A stretch of DNA of 64,000 nt from GCA-003244245 sp050700055 (GTDB lineage Bacteria > Actinomycetota > Actinomycetes > Mycobacteriales > Pseudonocardiaceae): assembly GCA_050700055.1 (NCBI GenBank), contig JBOHGE010000026.1, positions 13,529 to 77,528 of the forward strand, read 5' to 3'. Every line of letters begins with the position of its first letter. The first letter of the stretch is position 1. The translations under genes were made by a program, and so were the position numbers. The notes under the pieces are model-generated. The model was given only the letters and a program-made list of their open reading frames with translations. It was not told the DNA's origin and did not search any database. Of the stretch, positions 37,728 to 47,200 are shown one piece after another.

Positions 37728-38966
37728 TCAGTAGGCGAGCGGTAGGTGGGTGAGGCCACGCTGCATCGGGTTGGGCCACCACTGAAGGGTCTCGGTGTCC
37801 AGGTGCAGCGTTGGCAGGCGTCGTATGAGTGTGCCGATGGCGATTTCGGTTTCGAGGCGGGATAGTGGTGCGCCCAGGCAGAAATGTGTGCTGTGACCGA
37901 AGCTGAGGTGCCGGTTGTCTCGGCGGGTTAAATCGAGTTGGTCAGGGTTGATGAATTGGTGTGGGTCGCGGTTGCTCGCGGCGAGTACAAGGTAGATGAG
38001 GTCGCCTTCAGCTAGTGTTTGTCCGCCAATGCTGGTGGTGTCCGCGGCGACACGGAGCAGGATTTGAGAAGGGGTGTCGTAGCGCATTAATTCGTTGACT
38101 GCTGAGCGGATCAGGGTGGGGTCCTGGTGTAGCCGGTGCAGCTGGTCGGGATGGCGTAGCAGCGCGACGGTGCCGTTGCAGATCAGGTTGGTCGTGGTGA
38201 TGTCCCCGGCGGTGATCAGCACGAAACAGGTGCAGAGCAGTTCCTCGTCAGTGAGGTGGTCACCATCGTCTTGTGCGGTAACCAGGGCGCTGATGAGATC
38301 GTCGGCGGGATCGGCTTGCCGGCTGCGGATGAGCTCGGCGAGGTAGTCCTCGAGGTGCTCCATGGTCAACTCGAGGTGCTCGAGGTCTTCGGTGGGGTGT
38401 GACATGTGGCGGAACCAGACTGTGACGCGTTCTCGGTCGTGATGGGGAATGCCGAACAGCTCGCCGATCACCGCGGCGGGCAACGGGGCGGCCAGCACGG
38501 GGATGAGGTCCATGGTGGAGCCCGCCGCTGCGGCGGCGTCGAGAAGCTCGTCGACGAGGGCTTGGATCCGGGGACGAAGTCGATGGATCCGTTGGGTGGT
38601 GAACGCCTTGGTGACCAGCTTGCGCAGGCGGGTGTGCTCGGGGGGATCAGTGTTCGAGATCGTCCGGCCGAGCCGGCGCATGAGCCGGCTGACTCCTCGC
38701 ATGCCTTCATCCCGGCTCGCGAATGCGCGAGCGGTGCGTTCCCGGTCGTGGGATAACCGGGGATCACCTAGGGCTTCCTCGACGTCGGCGTAACGGGTGA
38801 GATACCAGATTCCTTGCGCGCCGCGGTAGACCGGGTGATCGCGGCGCATCCGGGCATACAGCGGGTAGGGATTCTGGAAAAACTCCGGTGTGGTCATCGC
38901 ATGGTCGATCTCGCCGAACCCGCCGTCGCGTTCTGCGGCGTCGGATTGCTGCGTTGCGTTGGACAT
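37728..38966 (-). CDS. Cytochrome P450
   Basis: A bacterial class I P450 of 412 residues from ATG 38966, chosen because GGGGAAA stands before it; a GTG at 38990 would add eight residues. The I-helix motif is AGDITTT, the ExxR is NELMRY, and the haem loop is FGHSTHFCLG with the ligand Cys at about 363. The usual FGxGxHxC loop has Gly where Ser stands here. The fold and the I-helix resemble P450s that act on amino acids or carrier-bound residues in actinomycete peptide pathways. With the Pro-like modules in both lines, oxidation of an imino acid (towards an Ahp-type ring) is a reasonable idea; beta-hydroxylation of Tyr is the main alternative. It follows MbtH by 28 nt. No ferredoxin gene is in the window. 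Confidence 0.92.
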   Translation of the reverse strand: MSNATQQSDAAERDGGFGEIDHAMTTPEFFQNPYPLYARMRRDHPVYRGAQGIWYLTRYADVEEALGDPRLSHDRERTARAFASRDEGMRGVSRLMRRLGRTISNTDPPEHTRLRKLVTKAFTTQRIHRLRPRIQALVDELLDAAAAAGSTMDLIPVLAAPLPAAVIGELFGIPHHDRERVTVWFRHMSHPTEDLEHLELTMEHLEDYLAELIRSRQADPADDLISALVTAQDDGDHLTDEELLCTCFVLITAGDITTTNLICNGTVALLRHPDQLHRLHQDPTLIRSAVNELMRYDTPSQILLRVAADTTSIGGQTLAEGDLIYLVLAASNRDPHQFINPDQLDLTRRDNRHLSFGHSTHFCLGAPLSRLETEIAIGTLIRRLPTLHLDTETLQWWPNPMQRGLTHLPLAY

Positions 38967-38994
38967 AGTTTCCCCTGTCCTAGCGTTCACTGCC

Positions 38995-39210
38995 CTACTG
39001 CTCGCTGTTCATGGCGTCGATGAGGCTTTGCGGCCGCATGTCGGTCCAGTTTTCGTTGATGTAGTCCAGGCAGGCCTGGCGAGTGTCCTGGGGGTGGACG
39101 ATGCTCCAGCCGTCTGGTACTTCGATGAAAGCCGGCCACAGGGAGTACTGACTCTCGTCATTGATCAACACGAGGAAGGTGCCGTCCGGGTCATCAAAGG
39201 GGTTGGTCAT
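38995..39210 (-). CDS. MbtH family protein
   Basis: A 71-residue MbtH-like protein, the small partner that binds A domains and is needed for folding or activity of many actinobacterial NRPS enzymes. The family core is complete: SLWP near residue 23, PDGW near 32, and NENWTDMRPQSL near 52. ATG 39210 follows GGGAGA. One copy probably serves both assembly lines, most often those with Tyr-type A domains. It lies between the alcohol dehydrogenase and the P450, 48 nt from the first. Confidence 0.97.
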   Translation of the reverse strand: MTNPFDDPDGTFLVLINDESQYSLWPAFIEVPDGWSIVHPQDTRQACLDYINENWTDMRPQSLIDAMNSEQ

Positions 39211-39258
39211 GGTTGTGTTCTCCCAGTGAGAAGTGACAGTGAAATAGTGATGAATACG

Positions 39259-40383
39259 TCATGCCGCGAGTACTGCTTTCATTACGGAGCCGGCGGCGAC
39301 GGCTTTCATGGCCACGGCACAGTCCGCGAGTGGATACAAACGCACAAGGTCACGCAGATCAAACCGGTCGAGAAGCTTCGGCAGCAATTCGACGTAGTGC
39401 GCTAAGTGGCTACCGGTGAACGCCCACGATCCGATCACGTCTAGCTGGCGATAGACAATCTGGTGCGGGTTGATCATGGCGTCACCGCTGTCCGTGTACT
39501 GACCGATGACCAGGTACGATCCGCCCCTCCGAGCCAGCCGGAGGCCCTGGTCAATTGCCTCGGGCACTCCCGTGCACTCGATGACCAGGTCGCCACCACG
39601 TCCGCCGGTAGCCTCCCAGACTTCGTCCAGGGCCTGCTCCGGCTCGGCGGCGTCGATGATGTTGACATGGTCGTCCCCGACGCCCGCGGTCGCGGCGAGG
39701 GCCAGCCGTCCGGCCGGGCCGCCCACGACGATCACCCGCGCCGCTCCGGCCAACTCGGCCAACGCGGCGGCGGCCAACCCGACGGGTCCGCTGCCCTGCA
39801 CCACCACGGTCTCACCCAGCCGGACCGGCCGCCGCTCGGACAACGCGTGCACCATCGTGGGGCCCGCACAGGCCAAGGACATTGCGGCAAGGTGGTCCAG
39901 CTGCTCGGGTACCCGGATGACGGCCGTGCCCTCGCCCAGCCAGATGTGCTCAGCCCATGAACCGGACAACGCCGGTTCCTGCGTCGTGGGACGGTTCACG
40001 CCGTACGTGCGGCGGGATTCGCACAATGTCGGCTCGCGATGCAGCCGGCACGGTACACAGCTGCCACACGCGATGGAGGATGCCCACACGACCGTGTCCC
40101 CGACCCGTAGCGGAGCGCCGGTGACGTCCGTGTGCAGACCGCCGCCTAATTCGGCGACCGTCCCGAGACCTTCGTGCCCCAGCACAATCGGGATCGGTAT
40201 ATCGAGGTGTCCCTGTTGCAGGTGCAGATCCGTGCCGCAGATTCCACCGTATCGCACGGCCACAAGCAACCCACGCTGCCCAGCGGGCGGCAACTCGAAC
40301 TCACGAAGCACCACCGGCTCCCCGAACCGCTCGAGTACCACAGCCCGACTCGTGGTGGGTCGGCTAACACCGTGGGCGCTCAC
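39259..40383 (-). CDS. Zinc-dependent alcohol dehydrogenase (threonine dehydrogenase-like)
   Basis: A 374-residue medium-chain dehydrogenase. Catalytic zinc residues are visible in GGICGTDLH and GHEGLG, the structural zinc loop in CGSCVPCRLHREPTLC, and the NAD(P) Rossmann motif in GSGPVGLAAAALA. I take GTG 40383, which overlaps the dioxygenase stop as GTGA; the frame runs 82 codons further upstream inside the dioxygenase gene but carries no family homology there. It would oxidise an alcohol to a ketone or aldehyde, or reduce the reverse. Direct coupling to the dioxygenase suggests that it may act on a hydroxylated product of that enzyme, for example a precursor amino acid. The substrate is unknown. 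Confidence 0.88.
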   Translation of the reverse strand: MSAHGVSRPTTSRAVVLERFGEPVVLREFELPPAGQRGLLVAVRYGGICGTDLHLQQGHLDIPIPIVLGHEGLGTVAELGGGLHTDVTGAPLRVGDTVVWASSIACGSCVPCRLHREPTLCESRRTYGVNRPTTQEPALSGSWAEHIWLGEGTAVIRVPEQLDHLAAMSLACAGPTMVHALSERRPVRLGETVVVQGSGPVGLAAAALAELAGAARVIVVGGPAGRLALAATAGVGDDHVNIIDAAEPEQALDEVWEATGGRGGDLVIECTGVPEAIDQGLRLARRGGSYLVIGQYTDSGDAMINPHQIVYRQLDVIGSWAFTGSHLAHYVELLPKLLDRFDLRDLVRLYPLADCAVAMKAVAAGSVMKAVLAA

Positions 40384-41192
40384 GTCGATGCCCCTTGGGT
40401 CAGTCCAAGCAATGAGACATCCCTCGGTTCCAAAGGGGTGAGATCTCTGCCCACCAGATATTCCGGACGCAGCGAACCAGTAGGGGAGGGTGAATTTGTC
40501 ACGTCGTTGTAGGTGATAATGAGCACAGCGCGCGGATAGGGAGACATATTCAGCGCCGACCCATGGGCGACCTCGGGATGGAAGAATGTGACCGTTCCGG
40601 CCGGACCCTTGGGGCCGACCATTCCCCATCGATCTACCACGCTCGCTAGCTGATCACGAGTCAGCGCAATGTCGCCAGGATCGATGTGGTGATTCGACGT
40701 ATTTTTCGACTCCCTCCGCTGCCGTATCATGTCGTCTCGGTGGGATCCTGGCACGTAGATCATCGGACCGTTGAACTCGGTGACCGCATCCAGTAGCAGT
40801 GCAACACTGACGAGGTGTGGCGCCGGGAGATTATCGGCGAGCCGCCAGGCGGGATAATCCTGGTGCCAGGCCCACTGCTCGCCACCCAACGGCGCCTTAG
40901 AGTTAATCTTGAATTGGTAGACGTACACCTCAGCTTCGAGCAGTTGGCGGACCGGCTGAAGAAGACGGGGTAACCGGGCAAGTGCGGCAAACTCGGGGCG
41001 ACGCAGGTGCGAGGCATATACTGAACGCACCTGCAGCCCGCCGGATTCCATCACGACGTGTGGGCCAGGAAGCACACAATCCCTCGCGAACCCCACGCGC
41101 AGGATCTCGACCTCATCCGGACTGAACATGTCCTCGACGACCAGAAACCCCCGGTCGCGGTACTGTCCAAGCTGGTGATCACTGAGTCGCAT
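40380..41192 (-). CDS. Fe(II)/2-oxoglutarate dioxygenase, phytanoyl-CoA dioxygenase (PhyH) family
   Basis: A 270-residue PhyH-type dioxygenase. The iron triad is seen as H110-x-D112 (WAWHQDYPAW) and H210 (HPEVAHGSALN), with Arg about 221 for 2-oxoglutarate. The start ATG 41192 follows AGAGAAGAAG and gives the usual N-terminus (LSDHQLGQYRDRGFLVVED); an upstream ATG at 41255 adds 21 residues without homology. Relatives hydroxylate free amino acids (ectoine and proline types) or peptidyl substrates. It opens the tailoring operon 73 nt after the line 1 thioesterase gene and is joined by GTGA to the alcohol dehydrogenase. A role in making a hydroxylated amino acid for one of the lines is inferred. 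Confidence 0.88.
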   Translation of the reverse strand: MRLSDHQLGQYRDRGFLVVEDMFSPDEVEILRVGFARDCVLPGPHVVMESGGLQVRSVYASHLRRPEFAALARLPRLLQPVRQLLEAEVYVYQFKINSKAPLGGEQWAWHQDYPAWRLADNLPAPHLVSVALLLDAVTEFNGPMIYVPGSHRDDMIRQRRESKNTSNHHIDPGDIALTRDQLASVVDRWGMVGPKGPAGTVTFFHPEVAHGSALNMSPYPRAVLIITYNDVTNSPSPTGSLRPEYLVGRDLTPLEPRDVSLLGLTQGAST

Positions 41193-41265
41193 CTTCTTCT
41201 CTTTTCGTGCTGCCGCCCCGCACACTAGGCACGGATTTTCACTTTCCCGTCCCACTACTTTTTAA

Positions 41266-44200
41266 TCATGGCCAGCGCTCCGGGTGAGATGGTGATGTGT
41301 CGCCGGTGATGTCACGGAGTCTGGCTGCCAGGATCGGCCCGATCTGGGCCAACGCCCCAGGCTCCGTCATATGACTGTGTTTACCGGTGATATCGTAGCT
41401 GTCGATCGCGCCGTCGATATACGGTTGCCACACCTGGGGCGTGGCCCCGTCGTCACGCCGGTCGATCGTCGAGTTGAACAGCAGCAGGTCCCCGTGGAAC
41501 ACCTCGGGAATGAAATCAATCGCCAGACGGCCATTGTTGGTCATAATCTTGATGACGGCCGAGAGGTGGTACTCCTCGAGGCTTGCCAGCGCACTGTCCC
41601 GGCCGCGGAGAACATCCACCACGTCAGCGAGCGTCACCCGTTCGTCGTCCAGGATTTCCAGGTCGCAATCGAGTATGCCGGCCAGGATGGCGCGCTCGTT
41701 ACGGACAAGTGGTTCCTCAACGGAGATGTCGGAAACCGGGTAGGCGTCGAGGATGGCCAGCAACGCGGTCTGTTCCCCGTGCTGCGCAAGCTCGGTCGCA
41801 ACGGCGTGGGCGACGAGCCCACCGAAAGACCAGCCCAGCAGATGGTAAGGCCCAGCGGGTTGAACCTTGCGTATCTGATCGGCGTAATCAGCTGCCATCT
41901 CCTCAACGGAGGTTGGGAGCGGTTGCGGCCGAACGAGGCCCCGCGCTTGCACTCCATAGATCGGATAGTTCGGTCCGAGGTGTTTCATCAGCCCGCAGTA
42001 GGACCAGCTGATCCCGCCGCCGGGATGGATACAGAACAGTGGCGGATGGCAACCCTGCGATCGCAACGGCAGGATCACCTGGAGGGCATCGTCCAGGTCG
42101 TCCATGTTCAGCCGCGCGGCCAACCCGGCTACGGTCGGGGCTTCGAACAGGCTGCGAAGTCCTAGCTCGACGCCCAATGTGGTGCGTACCCGGGCGACGA
42201 GACGGGTGGCCAGCAGCGAGTGTCCACCTAAGGCAAAAAAGTCGTCGTCAATACCGACTCCGGGCACGGCCAATACCTCGGCGAACACCTCGCACAACAG
42301 GTGTTCCTGGGGTGTTCGGGGAGCCCGTCCCACCCCGGTGGAGCCGAATTCGGGGATGGGTAGCGCGGCGCGGTGGAGTTTGCCGTGCGGGGTCAACGGC
42401 ATTGCCTCGAGCACCACGAATGCAGCGGGCACCAGATAGTCGGGCAGACGCTGGCCCAGATACTCCCGCAGCGCATCTGGTGACACCGTCGTGGTGTTGG
42501 TAGTGGGTACGAGGTAGGCGACCAGTCGCGGGTTGTCGGGCTGGTCTTGGCGGGCGATCACCGCTGCCTGCGCGACAGCGGGGTGCGCGGCGAGCACAGT
42601 TTCGATCTCGCCTGGTTCGATGCGGAAACCGCGGATCTTGACCTGATCGTCGGTGCGGGCGAGGAACTGCAGGTTCCCGTCGCTGCACCAGCGGACCAGG
42701 TCGCCGGTGCGGTACATCCGGGTCCCCGCTGCGCCGTAGGGATTGGCGAGGAACCGCTGCGCGGTCAGGCCGGCCCGATGCAGGTAGCCTCGCGCCAGCC
42801 CTGCCCCGGCGATATGCAACTCCCCTGCCGCACCCGGTGGCACCGGTTGTAATCCGGCATCGAGCACGTATACCTGGGTGTTGATGATCGGCCGGCCGAT
42901 CATCGGAGCCGACGAGTGGTCGATTCGCGCGGTGAGCGCCCGGATGGTGCACTCGGTCGGCCCGTACACATTGAGCGCCGCCAGCCCCTTCACCGACCGG
43001 AGCTGGTCCCACAACTGTTCGGACACGGCCTCCCCGCCGACCGCCACCACCGCGGGCCGCCATCGGTCCTCGTCCAGCAATCCCTCAGACACCAACAGCT
43101 GCACATAAGATGGGGTGGCATGGACCGAATCAACGTGCTGGCGGGCGACGTAGGCCACTAATGCGTGCGGATCAGTCCAGGTCACCCCATCGAGGACATG
43201 TAATTCATGACCAGCCAGCATCCACAACAGCTGAGCCCACGACGCGTCGAAGGAAAACGATGCCGTCTGCGCCACCCGCAGCCGACGACCTCCCACTTTC
43301 GCCGCTGCTGGCACGAATATGCGCTCACGATGGTCGTGAAACAGATTGACCACGCTGTGGTGGCAGGCCAGCACAGCTTTGGGATGGCCGGTGGAGCCTG
43401 AAGTGTAGATCACGTATGCCGGATGCGCAGGTACGCAGGGGGCGGCGCGGTCGGTGTTGGTGGGGTCGGTGTCCGCACAGCCGCCCAGCATCGTGACGGT
43501 ATCGGGATCGTCCAGTACCAACGCAGCTGTGACAGTGTCCCGAGGGATACTCGCCGCCGCCGGTGTGGTGGTCAGCAGCAGGGCTGGCTGGACGTCATCG
43601 AGCATGAAAGCGATCCGCTCGGCCGGGTAGTCCGGGTCCACCGCCAGATAGGCAGCCCCCGCCTTGAGGACCGCCAGGATCGAGACGATCATGTCCGCGG
43701 AGCGGGGCAGGACGAGCGCGACGACCTGCTCGGGGCCGATGTCACGGGCGATCAGCGCGTAGGCGAGCTGGTTTGCGTGGGTGTTGAGTCGTTCGTAGGT
43801 GAGGGTGGTGTCGCCGCAGACCACGGCCAACGCCTCGGGTGTGGCACGCACCTGAGTTTCGAACAACGCCGGCAGCGTGGCGGGGGTGATCGGGGCAGCG
43901 GTGTCGTTGTAGTCAATCAGCAGTTGATGACGTTCTTCAGTGGTGAGAATGTCGATCCGGCTGATCGGCGCTTCCGGGTCGGTGACCGCCGCCTGGAGTA
44001 GCTGTGTCCAGCGGGCGAGGAGTGCCTCGACGGTGGCGTCGTCGAACAGATCGCGGGCGTATTCGACGACGCCGGTGATGCCGTGGGGTGCGCCGTCTTC
44101 TCCGCGCTGTTCGGACAGGCTCACCGACAGGTCGAATCGGGAGGTGTGGGTTGGTGCCCCCATACCGGAGACCCGCAGTCCGGGCAGCGCGAAGTCGGCT

Positions 44201-47200
44201 TCAGGGGCGTTTTGTAACGCGAGCATGATTTGGAATAGCGGATGATGCGCTAATGACCGGGCCGGGTTGAGAATTTCAACCAAATACTCGAACGGCACGT
44301 CTTGGTGGGCGTAGGCCGCGAGCGCGGTGTCGCGTACCCGGGCGAGCAGTTGCGTGAAGGTGGGCGCGCCGGAGGTGTCGGTGCGCAGCACTAGGGTGTT
44401 GACGAAGAACCCGACGAGGTCGTCCAATGCCTGATCGGTGCGCCCGGCGATCGGACTGCCTAGGGGAATGTCGTTACCGGCGCCCAGCCGGGACAGCAGC
44501 GCGGCCAGCCCAGCCTGCAAGACCATGAACAAGCTCGCACCGCTGCGCCGGGCCAGGCTTGCCAGCTCTTGGTGCAGCGTCGGGCCCAGCTCGACCGTCA
44601 GGTAATCGCCGCGGTAGGACGCTACCGCCGGGCGCGGGCGATCGGTGGGCAACGCCAGCTGCTCGGGAAGCCCGGCCAACGCCTGCACCCAGTAAGCCAG
44701 TTGATCCGCGAACACGCTGTCCGGATCAGTGTGCTCACCGAGCAGTTGATGCTGCCACAGCGTGTAATCGATGTACTGCACTGGTAGCGGCGCCCATCCT
44801 GGCTCCGCACCGTGGCAGCGCGCGGTATACGCCCGGACCAGGTCTTGGGACAGGGGTCCCATGGACCAGCCGTCACTGGCGATGTGGTGCACCACCAGTA
44901 ACAGCACCTGCTCATCCGGGGCCAGGATGAACAGCTCGGCTCGCAGGGGTGTCTCGGTGGCGAGGTCGAACTCACGCTGGGCAGCAGCCGCTAACAGCTC
45001 AGGCAGGTCGGCCTCGCTGGTGTGGGTGACCGCCAGCGGGGTCCAGGTTGCCTGCGGGTCCAGGACCTGCTGCGAGGGCACGCCCTCGAGCTGAGGGAAG
45101 ACCGTGCGCAGGCTTTCATGCCGGACGATCACATCCCCTAGCGCGGCCTGCAACGCGCAACGGTTCAGCTCGCCGGATAGGCGCAAGGCCAACGGCATGT
45201 GGTACGTGACGCTCGCGCCACCCGTCGCAGGGCCTTCGAACTGGTGCAAAAACCACAGCCGGCGTTGAGCGAAGGACAACGGCACCACGTCGGGACGTTC
45301 GTAGCGGGTCAACGCCAGCCGCGCCGGCCCGGCCTGGTGCAGGCGCGCAGCCAGCCCGGCCACGGTCGGGGTCTCGAACAGGGCGCGCAGTTCCAGCTCG
45401 GCGCCCAGCGTGGCGCGGATCCGGGCGATCAGGCGAGTGGCCAGCAGCGAGTGCCCACCAAGATCGAAGAAATCGTCGTCGATACCGACTCCGGCCAGCC
45501 CCACCACCTCAGCGAACAGCTCGCTGAGGATCTGTTCCTGCGGTGTCCTGGGCGCCCGCCCGGTACCGGCCGGGCTGAGCTCGGGGGTGGGCAGCGCGGT
45601 GCGGTCGAGCTTGCCGCTGGGGGTCAGCGGCAACCGGTCCACCACAACCAGTGCGGCGGGGACCAGGTAGTCGGGCAGCTGTTGGCGCAGGTGGTCGCGC
45701 AGTGCGGCGATGAGTGCGCTGGTTGCGTGGGCGGCGGTCGGGTTGTTCGTCAGCGATGACAACGGCGTCGCGTTGGCGCTGGTGGGTATGTAGAGATTGA
45801 CGGGAACAGCCGAAGTGGTCTGGGTGGTGTCCACGAAGACGACGTCGAGGGCATCGGGGGTGGTCGCTGACCAGGTGACGCCGACCCAGTAGCCGCACCG
45901 TTGGCCGAGTTCGTCAAACGCCTCGGGGCCGAGCAGGTCCGGTGTGCCGTGGGGGGTGGGGAGTAGGTCGGGTAGTGGGCTGCCGGCCTGCAACGCCTGC
46001 GCGAGGGTGGTTTCTTGGGTGATGCGGTAGTTGGGGACATCGGTGACGCGCAACCGGGCGGGACGGTGATCGGTCAGGTAATCGCCCAACTCGGTTAGCC
46101 CGTTGATCTGCTGGGTCCAGCTCAGTTGGGGGATGTGGTCTAGCGGTAGTGGTGTGATCGGGTGGGTGTGCAGGACGACGTCATAGCGGTAGCGGGTGAG
46201 TTCGTTGTGGTGATGGCCGCGTTTGAGCTGGATGTCCACCCCGGCGATGTCGGGAAGGTGGTGCTGGAGCGCAGGGAAGAAGTCGGGGTCGACCAGTAGC
46301 TCTTTTTCCCTGAGGATGGTGTGTTCGACTGCGCGGCGTAATGTCGCCAGGCCAATTGAGAGGTCGGCTCGGTGTAAGTGGATGGCGGTGGCCAGCGGGC
46401 GTTGCAGCCGCAGGTTGCGCACGTCGCCGAGGAACACCGCCCCACCCGGGGCGACCAGTCGCAGTAGGTGAGTGAGCACCTCGATGAGGTAGTCGGTGGT
46501 GGGGAAGTACTGGATGACGGAGTTGAGGATGACGGTGTCGAACAGCCCGGCCGGGAGCCCGTCAGTGTCGTGGGCGGGTTGGACGCGCAGCACCACCCGC
46601 TCGGCGAGCTCGGGATCCTGCTCAACCTGGCCGGCCAGCGCGTTGATGGCGGGGGCGGAGAAGTCGGTGGCCCAGTAAGTGTCGCAGTGGGATGCGAGCT
46701 GGGAGAGCAGCAGCCCGGTGCCGACACCGATCTCGAGTACTCGCCGGGGTCGTCGGGACAGAAGCCGGGTGACCGTGTGCCCGCGCCATTCCTGCATATG
46801 TGCGATCGGGATGGGATGGCCGTCGTAGCTGCTGTTCCATCCGGTGAAGTCGTGCCCGAACACCGCCGAGCCTGCTGTGGCGTGGAGTGAATCATAAAGT
46901 TGTTGCCACTCACCAATCTGGTCGTGCTCCACGTTTTCGTTACGGGCCGAGCCGGTGTCCGGTGCGGCGAGCACGTAGCCGACCAGGCGTTTGTCATCAG
47001 GACGGTCCTCGCGGATGACCACCGCGGCCCGCGCGACCTCCGGGTGTGCGCCGAGCAGGGTTTCGATCTCACCTGGCTCGATGCGGTATCCACGGAGTTT
47101 GACCTGCTCGTCGGCACGGCTGAGGAATTCCAGGTTCCCGTCGGTACGCCAGCGGACCACATCTCCGGTGCGGTACAGGCGAGTCCCCGGCGGACCGTGG

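Noticed and set aside
40384..40629. Upstream extension of the alcohol dehydrogenase by 82 codons
   Set aside because: It overlaps the dioxygenase gene, has no family homology, and GTG 40383 overlaps the dioxygenase stop as GTGA.
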